Of a DNA stretch of 61,847 nucleotides, positions 27,412 to 35,589 are shown one piece after another. The stretch's first letter is position 1; the number at the start of each line of letters is the position of its first letter. The notes beneath the pieces are model-generated. The model made no database searches, was not told the DNA's origin, and saw only the letters and a program-made list of their open reading frames with translations. Source of the stretch: Jaenimonas drosophilae (Eukaryota; Euglenozoa; Kinetoplastea; Trypanosomatida; Trypanosomatidae); assembly GCA_030849065.1 (NCBI GenBank), contig JASAON010001571.1, positions 1 through 61,847 of the forward strand. Direction: 5' to 3'. A program made the position numbers and the translations under genes.

Positions 27412-28932
27412 TCAGCTCATTTCTGCAGCAAACGTAACCTGGCGGCGTCTTGGCACCTTCACAGGTCGTCCATCAGAATCCTTCGTCAAGCATGATGAAG
27501 GTTGAGATGAATGCAGGCTTGCGGATGTTAAGTTGCTCAGCGTACGTCGTCGTGGTGGCTGATCATCTTCCGAGCAGCTGGTGGGGCTACTACTACTCAT
27601 GCGTGATGCCCCTTCACGTCTCTCGAGCTCATCCACACGTTCTGCGTAGCGTAGGATCTCCGACACGGCATCTTCATTCTTCTTCTTGGCGTTGTTGTAC
27701 TTCATCTGCAGCTTTTCATAACGTCTCTGCATCTCTTCCAACTGACGCGCCATATCCTCTTGCGTGAGCGCACCCTCCACCTTCTTTGGCACAACAAGTT
27801 GGGGAAGCTTCTGTTGCTGCTGTTGTTGTGCTTGTTGTTGTTGTCGTTGTTGTTGTTGTTGCTGTAGTGGTGGTGGTAGTGGTGGCTTTTTTGGTGAATC
27901 CATCTGTGCTCCTCCCTTGGTGGCGCAGCGCTTCGCACTCTGCTCAATCTGCTTCGTTGTTGTTGTTGTTGCGCCACTTCCGCTGTTTGAGCGCGTGATG
28001 CCGCCGCTCTCGCCATCCTCCTCATCGACGAGGCTGCCACTGCCAACCTCTGTGCGTGCCACCGCGACGTACTGCCTCAACACGTTGGTGGTGGCCTCCA
28101 TCAGCGACATCAACGCCGTGGCAACCCGTTCATGCTGCCCACTCTCCAGCATACTCAAACACGTGAGCTTGTTGCGTTGGCACTCCTTCGCCAGGCGTCG
28201 CTGTTCGTGATGTTTCAGCCCCTCCGCATGCTCCACGGCTGACCGTAGCAACACAAGATCTTCCTGGCACTTGGCCAACCACTGTGCTTCACCTTCATGG
28301 CACTCACTTGTGGCAGAGTTGGTATACACCGACTCCTCCGTATCCACGTACACGGATTGAGATTCAGAAGTTGTGTGTCGGAATGAGCCAGCACCTCCAT
28401 CACGTGAGCTGAGCATCGATTGCTGGTTGTGTTGGACGTGTTCCACCCCCACAACAAGATTTGTGGCGTTGATGTGCATCTTGGTCCGCATCTTGGTGTA
28501 GGACGCACGAAGAATTTTGCTATCATCAAATCTCTTGAGCAACTCCCCGAAGCCAGATGAATGTGCGCGATAGCGTTTATCCCATTGCGTGGCGTAGTAC
28601 ATGACGCGATCACGCACAGATTCAGATTCTGCCAAGCGGCACACAGAGAAGAGGTGCTCCATGGATCTCTCCGATCCAAGTGGCACCGCCAAGATGGCAC
28701 CGGAGTTGGCGAGGAGCTCATCGAGCAGGTTTAGCGCGCGCAGCTGAATGGAAGGGGAGCAGTGCATCAGCCGCTCCTCCAGGACGTGGAGCACCATCTC
28801 CGCACGGCCATGATGTATACGATCAATGAGTGCCATGATGGCGATGAAGTGGCCCTCACTCGTTTTCAGATCCAGCGACACGAGCTCCTCAATCTCCTTC
28901 ATCGGGTTCTCATTCTCGCACGATGTTGGCAT
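27412..28932 (-). CDS. VHS plus GAT domain protein (TOM1-like)
   Basis: VHS-GAT proteins act as ubiquitin/cargo adaptors in endosomal and post-Golgi sorting. Residues 10-145 form a VHS-like helical array: TSEGHFIAIMALIDRI, LRALNLLDELLANSG (the typical LxxLDxLxxNxG helix) and RDRVMYYATQWDKRYR. Residues 213-295 form a three-helix GAT-like unit (WLAKCQEDLVLLRSAVEHAE; ALMSLMEATTNVLRQYVAVA). A Gln-rich linker follows at about residues 350-375. A coiled coil (MARQLEEMQRRYEKLQMKYN) and a basic tail ending KVPRRRQVTFAAEMS finish the 506-residue product. No ubiquitin-binding or clathrin-box motif was recognised. The leader is ATG-free for 578 bases, the longest in the window. Confidence 0.8.
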   Translation of the reverse strand: MPTSCENENPMKEIEELVSLDLKTSEGHFIAIMALIDRIHHGRAEMVLHVLEERLMHCSPSIQLRALNLLDELLANSGAILAVPLGSERSMEHLFSVCRLAESESVRDRVMYYATQWDKRYRAHSSGFGELLKRFDDSKILRASYTKMRTKMHINATNLVVGVEHVQHNQQSMLSSRDGGAGSFRHTTSESQSVYVDTEESVYTNSATSECHEGEAQWLAKCQEDLVLLRSAVEHAEGLKHHEQRRLAKECQRNKLTCLSMLESGQHERVATALMSLMEATTNVLRQYVAVARTEVGSGSLVDEEDGESGGITRSNSGSGATTTTTKQIEQSAKRCATKGGAQMDSPKKPPLPPPLQQQQQQRQQQQAQQQQQQKLPQLVVPKKVEGALTQEDMARQLEEMQRRYEKLQMKYNNAKKKNEDAVSEILRYAERVDELERREGASRMSSSSPTSCSEDDQPPRRRTLSNLTSASLHSSQPSSCLTKDSDGRPVKVPRRRQVTFAAEMS

Positions 28933-29435
28933 GATGATGATGATGGTGAAGTTTTGGCGTTGTTGTTGGTGTAGTGAGGGTGAAGCAGGTCGTGGTCTTG
29001 TGGTTGGGTTTCACAACTCTACTCACCACAGAAAATGAGCAGTGTTGATGTATCCACGTACGTACAACAACGAGCGAAAACCTGCAGTGGGTGCCGGAAT
29101 ATGGTAGTGGCAGTAGAAGATGATATATGAATGTGTATGTATGTGTGTGTTGGTGATGTTGTTGTTGCTGTGCCACAAATTCGGAGCTGCGACTTCTACG
29201 ACAACCGCGGCGGTATGTTGGCGTGTCTGTGCTGGATGACGTGTGCAGATAAAAATGATGTGTAGTTGTGGCAGGCCACACACGCACACACCAACGAGGA
29301 TGAGAAAAGAGTGAAGGAGGATGTTGCTCCTCCTCTACGCCTGCAGACACTCACGTACGACGTGCGTGATTGTGCTTGTGTGTGTGTATGTGTGCGTGTA
29401 GCTGCAGGAAGGGGGTTGTGTTGGGGAGCAGGGTT

Positions 29436-29477
29436 CTTGTGTATGTGTGCGGAGAGAGTACAACAAAAAGAAGAAGA
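29436..29477 (-). promoter_or_regulatory. Predicted trans-splice acceptor of the TOM1-like gene
   Basis: A sense-strand tract TTCTTCTTCTTTTTGTTG (29461-29477) has its first AG at 29436-29437, giving a 503-base leader without ATG. A second candidate AG (CACTGCAG) lies at 29082-29083. Confidence 0.5.
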
Positions 29478-29703
29478 ATGAAGGTTGTTGGGGAGTATGT
29501 GGAGTGCGTTTCATGCAACAACAACAACAGCAAGATTGAAGCTGCTGAGCTCAGCAACACGTCCTTCACAGGTGATCGACGCAAGTGTGTTGGTTCATCT
29601 GCCTGAGAAAAGGAAGTATCTGACAGCGTGTATGTGCTACGCAACACACAGCACTCCTTGTTGCAGGCTTCCTCTCAGCGAGCTCATCTCGTGATGGCCT
29701 CCA

Positions 29704-29741
29704 CTGCCAAAAAAAAGATAGCCGAACAAGAAAAAGAAGAA
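29704..29741 (-). promoter_or_regulatory. Orphan splice-acceptor-like signal
   Basis: One of the best pyrimidine tracts in the window (29707-29741 in the sense strand, two T-rich blocks) ends in GGCAG at 29704-29705. The first ATG after it (29687) opens 16 codons only. Confidence 0.45.
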
Positions 29742-30374
29742 AGTTGGCACCTGCGCATGTGCCGCCGTCCATCCATGAGATCCAACGATCATCGCCACGA
29801 AACAAGAGGAGGAAGTGGTGGAAGGTAGGTATGTTGATCCAGCGCACGTGAAGGTTGTTGCGGAGATGCATGAAGGTGTGTGCGAGAGAGATGAATGTGT
29901 TGGTTGGCTGCACATGTGTGTGGTGTATGCGCGTGCGCGTGAAGAGTACATGAAAAAGCAGAATCGTCGCTTTGAGGGCAGTATAGCAGCAGCTTCCAAT
30001 GAAGCATCGTTGTGTGTGTGTGTGTGTGTGTGTGTGTTGGGGTAGCATGTGTGGCTCCATCCAGGACATGAGCACACGTACTACGCACATACACACATGG
30101 CAACACTCCGAGTATGTGGAGTGCATGCCAACGAGTGTGGGAACTCTCATCTCTCCCAAGATTATGATGATGTTGCTGCTGTACGCTGATGTGTGTTTGT
30201 CTGAACCAGCGTCAGTGTGGCGGTACGAGTATCATTTTGCCAAAACACACAAGTCAGCGTAAGGGAGGAGGGGGGGGGAGTTGGAGCTCCTCACCAGAAG
30301 AGCGAACAAGAAACATAATAATGTGCGGATGATGGGTGAAGATGAAAAAAAAAACAGTGGAGGTGTGGTTGGCG

Positions 30375-33269
30375 CTACGCGGAGCCGAAGTCTTCAGTCC
30401 AACGCTCGAACTCACCGAGCGAGCCCTGCGACACCGACGGACGTGAGCGACGTTGTGCCACGCTAAAATCCTCCGCCGAGATTCTTGACACCTCCAACGT
30501 TCCGGCGTGTTGCATCGCGGTGAGCTCCTCCGGCCCGTGAGCGTCCATCAGCCGTCGCACCGGCATCATGGCAGCATCCCGCACCACCATGCTGATGTCC
30601 GCCCCGCTATATCCTTCCAAAGATGTGGCCATCTCATCCAGCTGTACCTCCTCCTCCATCACCAACGTACTCGTGAGCTGCTGCAACAACTGAAGCCGCC
30701 CATCACGATCGAGCAGCGGGACGTACACGCGCTTCTCCATGCGACGCCGCATCGCCTCATCCAGATCCCACGGGCGGTTCGTGATACCGAAGACCAACAC
30801 ACGTTTGTTGTCTGCCTGAGAGGGAAGACCATCCATTTGTTGCAGCAGCTCACTCTTGATGCGTCGGCTTGCTTCATGTTCCGAGCCACCACGACTACTC
30901 ATCAGCGCATCTACTTCATCAATGAAGATGGTGGATGGGGCGTAGAGACGTGCGAGCTGGAAGAGCGTACGCACAAGCTTCTCGCTCTCGCCGTAGTGTT
31001 TGCTCGTGAGGGAGGCCGCGCTCATGCCGAAGAACGTTGTCTTGGCGCTCGTCGCAACGGCCTTGGCCAACATCGTCTTTCCCGTACCGGGAGGGCCGTA
31101 GAGCAACACTCCACGCCAGGGTTGTACCACACCAACAAACAACTCAGGAACGAGGAGCGGCAGCAACACCGCCTCCTTCAGCAAGCGTTTGGCGGCACCA
31201 ACGCCAACCACATCATCCCAACTCACGTTGGGCGATGTATCGAGCACCTCAGCTTGGATGTAGGCGGCTAAGGTGGGATCAATGTCTGGCGGGAGATCGG
31301 CAACACTGCGACGAGGATCATCCACGTCATCCGACGTACACGCAGCACGACGCTTTGGAACCTGGCGGCGTGTGTTTTTGGTGTTGTTGGTGTTGTTGTT
31401 GTTGTTGTTTGTGTTGTTTCTGGCCGGTGTGTTTGCCAATGATGATGATGATGGTGGGGTGGTGGTGGAGGGAGAGGAGGTCGGCGCAAGACTGCGACGC
31501 GTGGAGGTCTTTGCGGTTGGCGTTGTTGCGGTTGGTGGTGTTGTCGCGGATGGATCAACGTGGCGTGTTGGGGCACCACCCACACGAGGCGGAGATCGCT
31601 TGCTTGGTGCAGAGGCTGGCGGTGGAGGCCGAGCAGCAGCAGCGTTGTTGTTGTTGTTCGCGCCACGCTTGGGTGAGTTGCGCTCGCTCGTCGTCGTCGT
31701 CGTTGGCTTCGCCGCGGCGCATGATTGCGTTGGTGTGCGTGCTGCTGATGATGTGTTGGAGTTGCGCACAGACCTCGCGGCGGGTGGCGGAACATCCTCG
31801 TTGGCCTCCTCCTCCACCGATTCCCGTCGCAGTGGCTGGAGAAAACGGCTCGATGGCGGCCGCTCGCCTTCCGCGATCGCAATTTGCCGCAGCGAGTGGC
31901 ACCCGCCGCTGGCGAAGAAGATGGCCGTGGCCTCTCCGAGCTTCGCGCCCTCAGCCTCCACACCATCAAAGACCAACACATCATCGGCGTATACATCGAA
32001 GCCACCATCACGTACGACAAGACGCAACAACACGCGATCGTTGGTGAGCTCGAGGTCTACCGCCTCCTCCACCACACGTACACGCTCGGCATGATCAGCC
32101 AGCGGAACAACACGCCACATCTCCACGCACAAGGTTGCATCCCCGCTTGGCTCATCCACACGCAACACCAACGCAGGTATGCCCGTCTTGGTGTTGGCCT
32201 CCTCATTGGCACGTGGGGTGATGGCCATGGCGAAGAGTGAAGTAGGCTGGCGCGTTGTTGTTGTTGTTGTTGTTGTTGTTGCTGCGTCGGAACCTGTTGT
32301 GGTTGATGTAGGTGGCCGCATGTTGTTGGCACGGTAGGGCAAGCGTTGCACCTGCGCAACGAAGCACGCCTCACTCTTGCCGTGCGGAAGTGGCACCGCC
32401 GCGCGCAACAAAAGCACATCGGCGCATGACAGCGCGAGACGCTCCACCGCACCGGTGGCGGATGAGTACGACTTCTCATCACCCGTGGAAGGAATGGGTG
32501 TTCGGTGGGCAGCATCTTCATCATCGTGCGCCCAGCGAACGCTGCGTACGTTGTTGTTGTTGTTGTTGTTGGGGAGGTCTGTGGCGCTGCATCCGCGGCT
32601 CGACCCGCTCGACGTGTGCTCCTCATGCGATGGCGCAGCATCCACGGGAATGAGAACAGATGCCGCTGTTGTTGTTGTTGTTGTTGTTGTGGCAGCGATG
32701 ACGTCTGTGTTGGCTGCTCCAACCGATGGCGTTCGGCTTCGGCTTCGGCTGAATGCCGTGGCGGTGTTGCGCAAGCCCTCCTCCGTGATGAGTACCAAGT
32801 GCGATGCGGTGGGGTTGCGTTGGCGCACACAACCACCGCTGGAGAGGAGCTGCCATCCACGAAGTGCGTCACTATCATGCCGCCATGGCGCCACATGCGG
32901 ATCAATGGAGCTCGGCGCGGCGGCGGCTTTGGCCAACGCGGCGGGTTCCAGCGCGAAGGCCGCCATCGATCCAAGCTCAGACACCCACCGACGTGGGCGT
33001 AAGTCGGGTGTTGTGTGTGTGCTGCCGTAGTGGTTATACATCATGGTTGAGCTGATGGCGTCTGTGGTGGAGGGACTGTGGCATGGCGGAGATCGGGTGA
33101 GCGTGTTGTTGGTGTTGTTGTTGTTGTTGTTTGGTGGGGAGGTGCCAAGGCCGCTGCGCTCGGCGGGGCGGATTCCTTCACGACGCAACGTTCCCAGCGC
33201 ACCGGAGGTTGGCGTGGTGGCGGAGTTGGTCGCAGTGGGAGATGGCTCCCATGAAAGGACGTGGTTCAT
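30375..33269 (-). CDS. KATNA1: Katanin p60-type AAA ATPase with a long, atypical N-terminus
   Basis: Katanin p60 severs microtubules as an ATP-driven hexamer. The last 310 of 964 residues match katanin closely. They contain DTSPNVSWDDVVGV, Walker A GPPGTGKT at about 725, the pore-loop stretch TSKHYGESEKLVR, Walker B FIDEVDAL at about 782, GSEHEASRRIKSELLQQMDG, an Arg-finger region MRRRMEKRVYVP, GYSGADI and the C-terminal FERWTEDFGSA, which corresponds to the YxKWxxEFGS tail of katanin. The usual N-terminal MIT-like domain was not found. Instead residues 95-170 and 280-470 look like a beta-sandwich of the concanavalin/LamG/SPRY class (VLLRLVVRDGGFDVYADDVL). This is inference from strand pattern. 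Asn, Thr and Pro runs join the parts. The start is the first ATG after an acceptor at 33290-33291. Confidence 0.92.
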   Translation of the reverse strand: MNHVLSWEPSPTATNSATTPTSGALGTLRREGIRPAERSGLGTSPPNNNNNNTNNTLTRSPPCHSPSTTDAISSTMMYNHYGSTHTTPDLRPRRWVSELGSMAAFALEPAALAKAAAAPSSIDPHVAPWRHDSDALRGWQLLSSGGCVRQRNPTASHLVLITEEGLRNTATAFSRSRSRTPSVGAANTDVIAATTTTTTTTAASVLIPVDAAPSHEEHTSSGSSRGCSATDLPNNNNNNNVRSVRWAHDDEDAAHRTPIPSTGDEKSYSSATGAVERLALSCADVLLLRAAVPLPHGKSEACFVAQVQRLPYRANNMRPPTSTTTGSDAATTTTTTTTTRQPTSLFAMAITPRANEEANTKTGIPALVLRVDEPSGDATLCVEMWRVVPLADHAERVRVVEEAVDLELTNDRVLLRLVVRDGGFDVYADDVLVFDGVEAEGAKLGEATAIFFASGGCHSLRQIAIAEGERPPSSRFLQPLRRESVEEEANEDVPPPAARSVRNSNTSSAARTPTQSCAAAKPTTTTTSERNSPKRGANNNNNAAAARPPPPASAPSKRSPPRVGGAPTRHVDPSATTPPTATTPTAKTSTRRSLAPTSSPSTTTPPSSSSLANTPARNNTNNNNNNTNNTKNTRRQVPKRRAACTSDDVDDPRRSVADLPPDIDPTLAAYIQAEVLDTSPNVSWDDVVGVGAAKRLLKEAVLLPLLVPELFVGVVQPWRGVLLYGPPGTGKTMLAKAVATSAKTTFFGMSAASLTSKHYGESEKLVRTLFQLARLYAPSTIFIDEVDALMSSRGGSEHEASRRIKSELLQQMDGLPSQADNKRVLVFGITNRPWDLDEAMRRRMEKRVYVPLLDRDGRLQLLQQLTSTLVMEEEVQLDEMATSLEGYSGADISMVVRDAAMMPVRRLMDAHGPEELTAMQHAGTLEVSRISAEDFSVAQRRSRPSVSQGSLGEFERWTEDFGSA

Positions 33270-33289
33270 GATGAGCGCACACACGCAAT

Positions 33290-33338
33290 CTGTGGTGTGT
33301 GTTGCAAATCCAACGGTAGAAGCAAAGAAAGAAAAACA
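33290..33338 (-). promoter_or_regulatory. Predicted trans-splice acceptor of katanin
   Basis: The sense-strand tract TTTTTCTTTCTTTGCTTCT (33318-33338) is followed by its first AG at 33290-33291 (CACCACAG). It leaves a 20-base leader before ATG at 33269. Confidence 0.7.
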
Positions 33339-33458
33339 ATGCACTATGTGTGAGTGTGAGTGTGTGTGTTGGGGTGAGTAGCCTGCAAGAAGAAGAAGAT
33401 GATGATCATGATGATGGCAAAGGTTGCGTACAAGAATATGAAGATTTTGCTCCACGTG

Positions 33459-33487
33459 TTGTTGTTGTTGTTGTTGTTGTTGTTGTG
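33459..33487. repeat. (GTT)n microsatellite
   Basis: About nine GTT units (AAC in the sense strand) in the spacer upstream of katanin. Confidence 0.9.
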
Positions 33488-34021
33488 CTGCGTTGAAGTG
33501 ATGGGGGTGGGGCGCCCCGGGTGAGAAGAGATGAAAATCGGAGTACAACGCAGCACGACGTGTGCTGCTCCTCTCTCTTTGTCTCACACCTGGCACACAC
33601 ACACACACACGCACACATACACACGCCAAGTGAAGAGCTGATGGTGCAACCTCACGTCGCAAGAAGAAAGAAAGAAAAAACAGTGGGATAGTAGGGGAGT
33701 GAGTAGTGAATCTATCGCGTACCCCCTCAGATACACGTACAATGCGCGAACGCAGAAGCTCCATCATCATCATCATCATTGTCGTTGTTGGTGATCGGCG
33801 CACGTTCTTCATCAACGAGAGGAGTGATGGCATAGGACGATGAGAAGGATGAGAACATGCATGTTGTGTGTTTGTGTGCGTGGGACCACACATTAACGAG
33901 ATAGCGTCTTCTTCTGCATCCAGAGAAGTACGTGAAGTGTGTGGTAGTAGGGGGAGAGATGGATAGAGATGGGTTGTTGTTGTGTGCGCTCGTGTACGTG
34001 CCGCCGTCATCATCATCATCA

Positions 34022-35317
34022 TCATGCCATCGGTGCGGCAATGGCGAGGCAGCTCACCCACTCCAGCGCATACTCCACCATGGTGGCGGGGAGAAGCAGC
34101 AGGTTCAGTGGGAAGAGAGCTCCTGCGCGGTGTGCGAGCTGCCAGCAGATGCCCATGCTGCTGAGAAGCACAATCATCACCTTCGCCTGCACCGAGCGTG
34201 TGTTGAGATTCTTCATGATATCGTCTTCCTTGTTGCTGCTGTTGCTGCTGGCTGCTGCGTCACTTCGCGTGGATGCGCTGAAGCTCGACGCAAACGATGC
34301 CGGCTCACCTCTCAATCGGAGAAGTACATCCGACGTACATCCATCATCATCATCATCATCACCATCACTGCGTGGTGCGCCAAGACGAGGATGATGCACG
34401 TTGGCCAGCTCCCGCATCTCTGGTGTGTGTGCGTAGTTTGAGCTTGGCATGAGCACGTTGTGTTCTGCCATCACCGCGAGGAATCCCTCCACGCACAAGA
34501 AGGCGCCACGAATCGATGTGTGAATGATGCCGCAAAAACTTTGAAGAAACGTGGCGGCGGTGAGGGTGATGAGCAACAACACCACGTCCGCCAAGGGCGT
34601 ACTCCACTGTTGCAGGTCGGCGGGCATCACGTCGTGCAGCACGCGATCGAGAAATGTGTGGCCGCGCAACATCTTCGCCACCGCACCACCCAACGTCATG
34701 GAACGAATCATGGAAACACGGAGTGCGGCCACAACGGTGAGGAGGGCGGAGAAGATGGTCTGTGCCGCCGCACGCACCTCTCCAACATCCGCCGCCGACG
34801 CAAACACGTAGAGTTTGATGCTGTAGCTTGACATGATGTTGTTGTTGTTGTTGTCTGTGAAGATGGGCGAGTGTGGTTGTTGTAGTTGTTGTTGTAGGAT
34901 CTCACTTGTTGTTGCGGATCTGCTGTTGGCCATCATCACCTCCTTGCGATAGCGGTGTTCTGCATCCATGTAGGCGCGCCGCAACACCGTCAGTGAGTGT
35001 GTGAGGCGATCCCAGCTCAACAAGCGCACCGCCTCCACCGCGGTGATGAGGAGGACGTACGTGCCACCAAAGAAACACAACAAGAAGCCAACCACAATCG
35101 GTGCCCATGACGTTTGCATGAAGGCGATGGCCGCACGCAAGTAGAAGAGCACCGACACAAGAATCGGTGCGATGCGATCGAGGTGATCGAGGAGGCCATT
35201 CACGGTGGCGCTCACAACGTTGAAGGTGGCGGCGCGATTTGGATAGCGCCGGCCGAGAGCGAGGAAAAAGTCCTGCACCTTCGTGCTGCGCTGTGAGCCT
35301 GCATCATCATGAGCCAT
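34022..35317 (-). CDS. Multi-pass membrane protein, unrecognised
   Basis: The 431-residue product was not recognised. Hydrophobic segments are seen at about residues 48-66 (RIAPILVSVLFYLRAAIAF), 72-95 (APIVVGFLLCFFGGTYVLLI), 182-200, 243-264 (ADVVLLLITLTAATFLQSF) and two near the C-terminus (VMIVLLSSMGICW; LFPLNLLLLPATMVEYAL). A charged amphipathic loop after the second segment (LRRAYMDAEHRYRKEV), a Gln/Asn-rich loop and a Ser/Asp-rich loop separate them. No transporter or channel signature was seen. The start follows a CTACAG acceptor at 35339-35340. In-frame sequence further upstream lacks coding character. Confidence 0.82.
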   Translation of the reverse strand: MAHDDAGSQRSTKVQDFFLALGRRYPNRAATFNVVSATVNGLLDHLDRIAPILVSVLFYLRAAIAFMQTSWAPIVVGFLLCFFGGTYVLLITAVEAVRLLSWDRLTHSLTVLRRAYMDAEHRYRKEVMMANSRSATTSEILQQQLQQPHSPIFTDNNNNNIMSSYSIKLYVFASAADVGEVRAAAQTIFSALLTVVAALRVSMIRSMTLGGAVAKMLRGHTFLDRVLHDVMPADLQQWSTPLADVVLLLITLTAATFLQSFCGIIHTSIRGAFLCVEGFLAVMAEHNVLMPSSNYAHTPEMRELANVHHPRLGAPRSDGDDDDDDGCTSDVLLRLRGEPASFASSFSASTRSDAAASSNSSNKEDDIMKNLNTRSVQAKVMIVLLSSMGICWQLAHRAGALFPLNLLLLPATMVEYALEWVSCLAIAAPMA

Positions 35318-35589
35318 GATGAATGAAATGGATGAATGCTGTAGTAGTAGTTGTTGTTGTTGTTGTTGGTGATGATAAATGATGATGTACGTTGCAACAC
35401 TCAGGCTATGCTGCTCCTCTAGATGCCTGCATCCCAATCATGTGTGTTTGTGTCGGGTGAGGGAAGAAGAAAAACAGGTGGTGGAGTGATGCATCAACAA
35501 CAACAACATTCATCATCATCATCATCATGAAGAAGCATCAATCATGGAGAACACTCACTCACACACACATCATGTACGTTGCTTATCCA

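Larger units (their letters stand above)
28933..30374. other. Largest spacer: 578-base ATG-free leader plus an orphan transcript region
   Basis: From 28933 to 29510 the sense strand contains no ATG at all, covering the TOM1-like leader (acceptor predicted at 29436-29437, alternative at 29082-29083). From 29511 to 30374 is the 3' side of katanin. It holds a strong orphan acceptor at 29704-29741 followed by a 16-codon frame (29637-29687), a TG repeat at 30010-30037, and a 15-base word GAGTATGTGGAGTGC present near 29492 and again near 30111. No coding gene or tRNA was recognised. Confidence 0.5.
33270..34021. other. Spacer upstream of katanin
   Basis: This 752-base spacer holds the 20-base katanin leader, a TTG repeat at 33459-33487, an AC/GCAC repeat at 33594-33623, purine runs at 33661-33680 and an ATC repeat at 33762-33778 and 34006-34024. 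Open stretches here are repeat-derived. No extra gene was recognised. Confidence 0.5.

Noticed and set aside
29566..30159. A 197-codon minus-strand frame in the largest spacer
   Set aside because: The composition is dominated by translated CA repeats (Thr-His), it crosses the orphan acceptor, and it has no domain.
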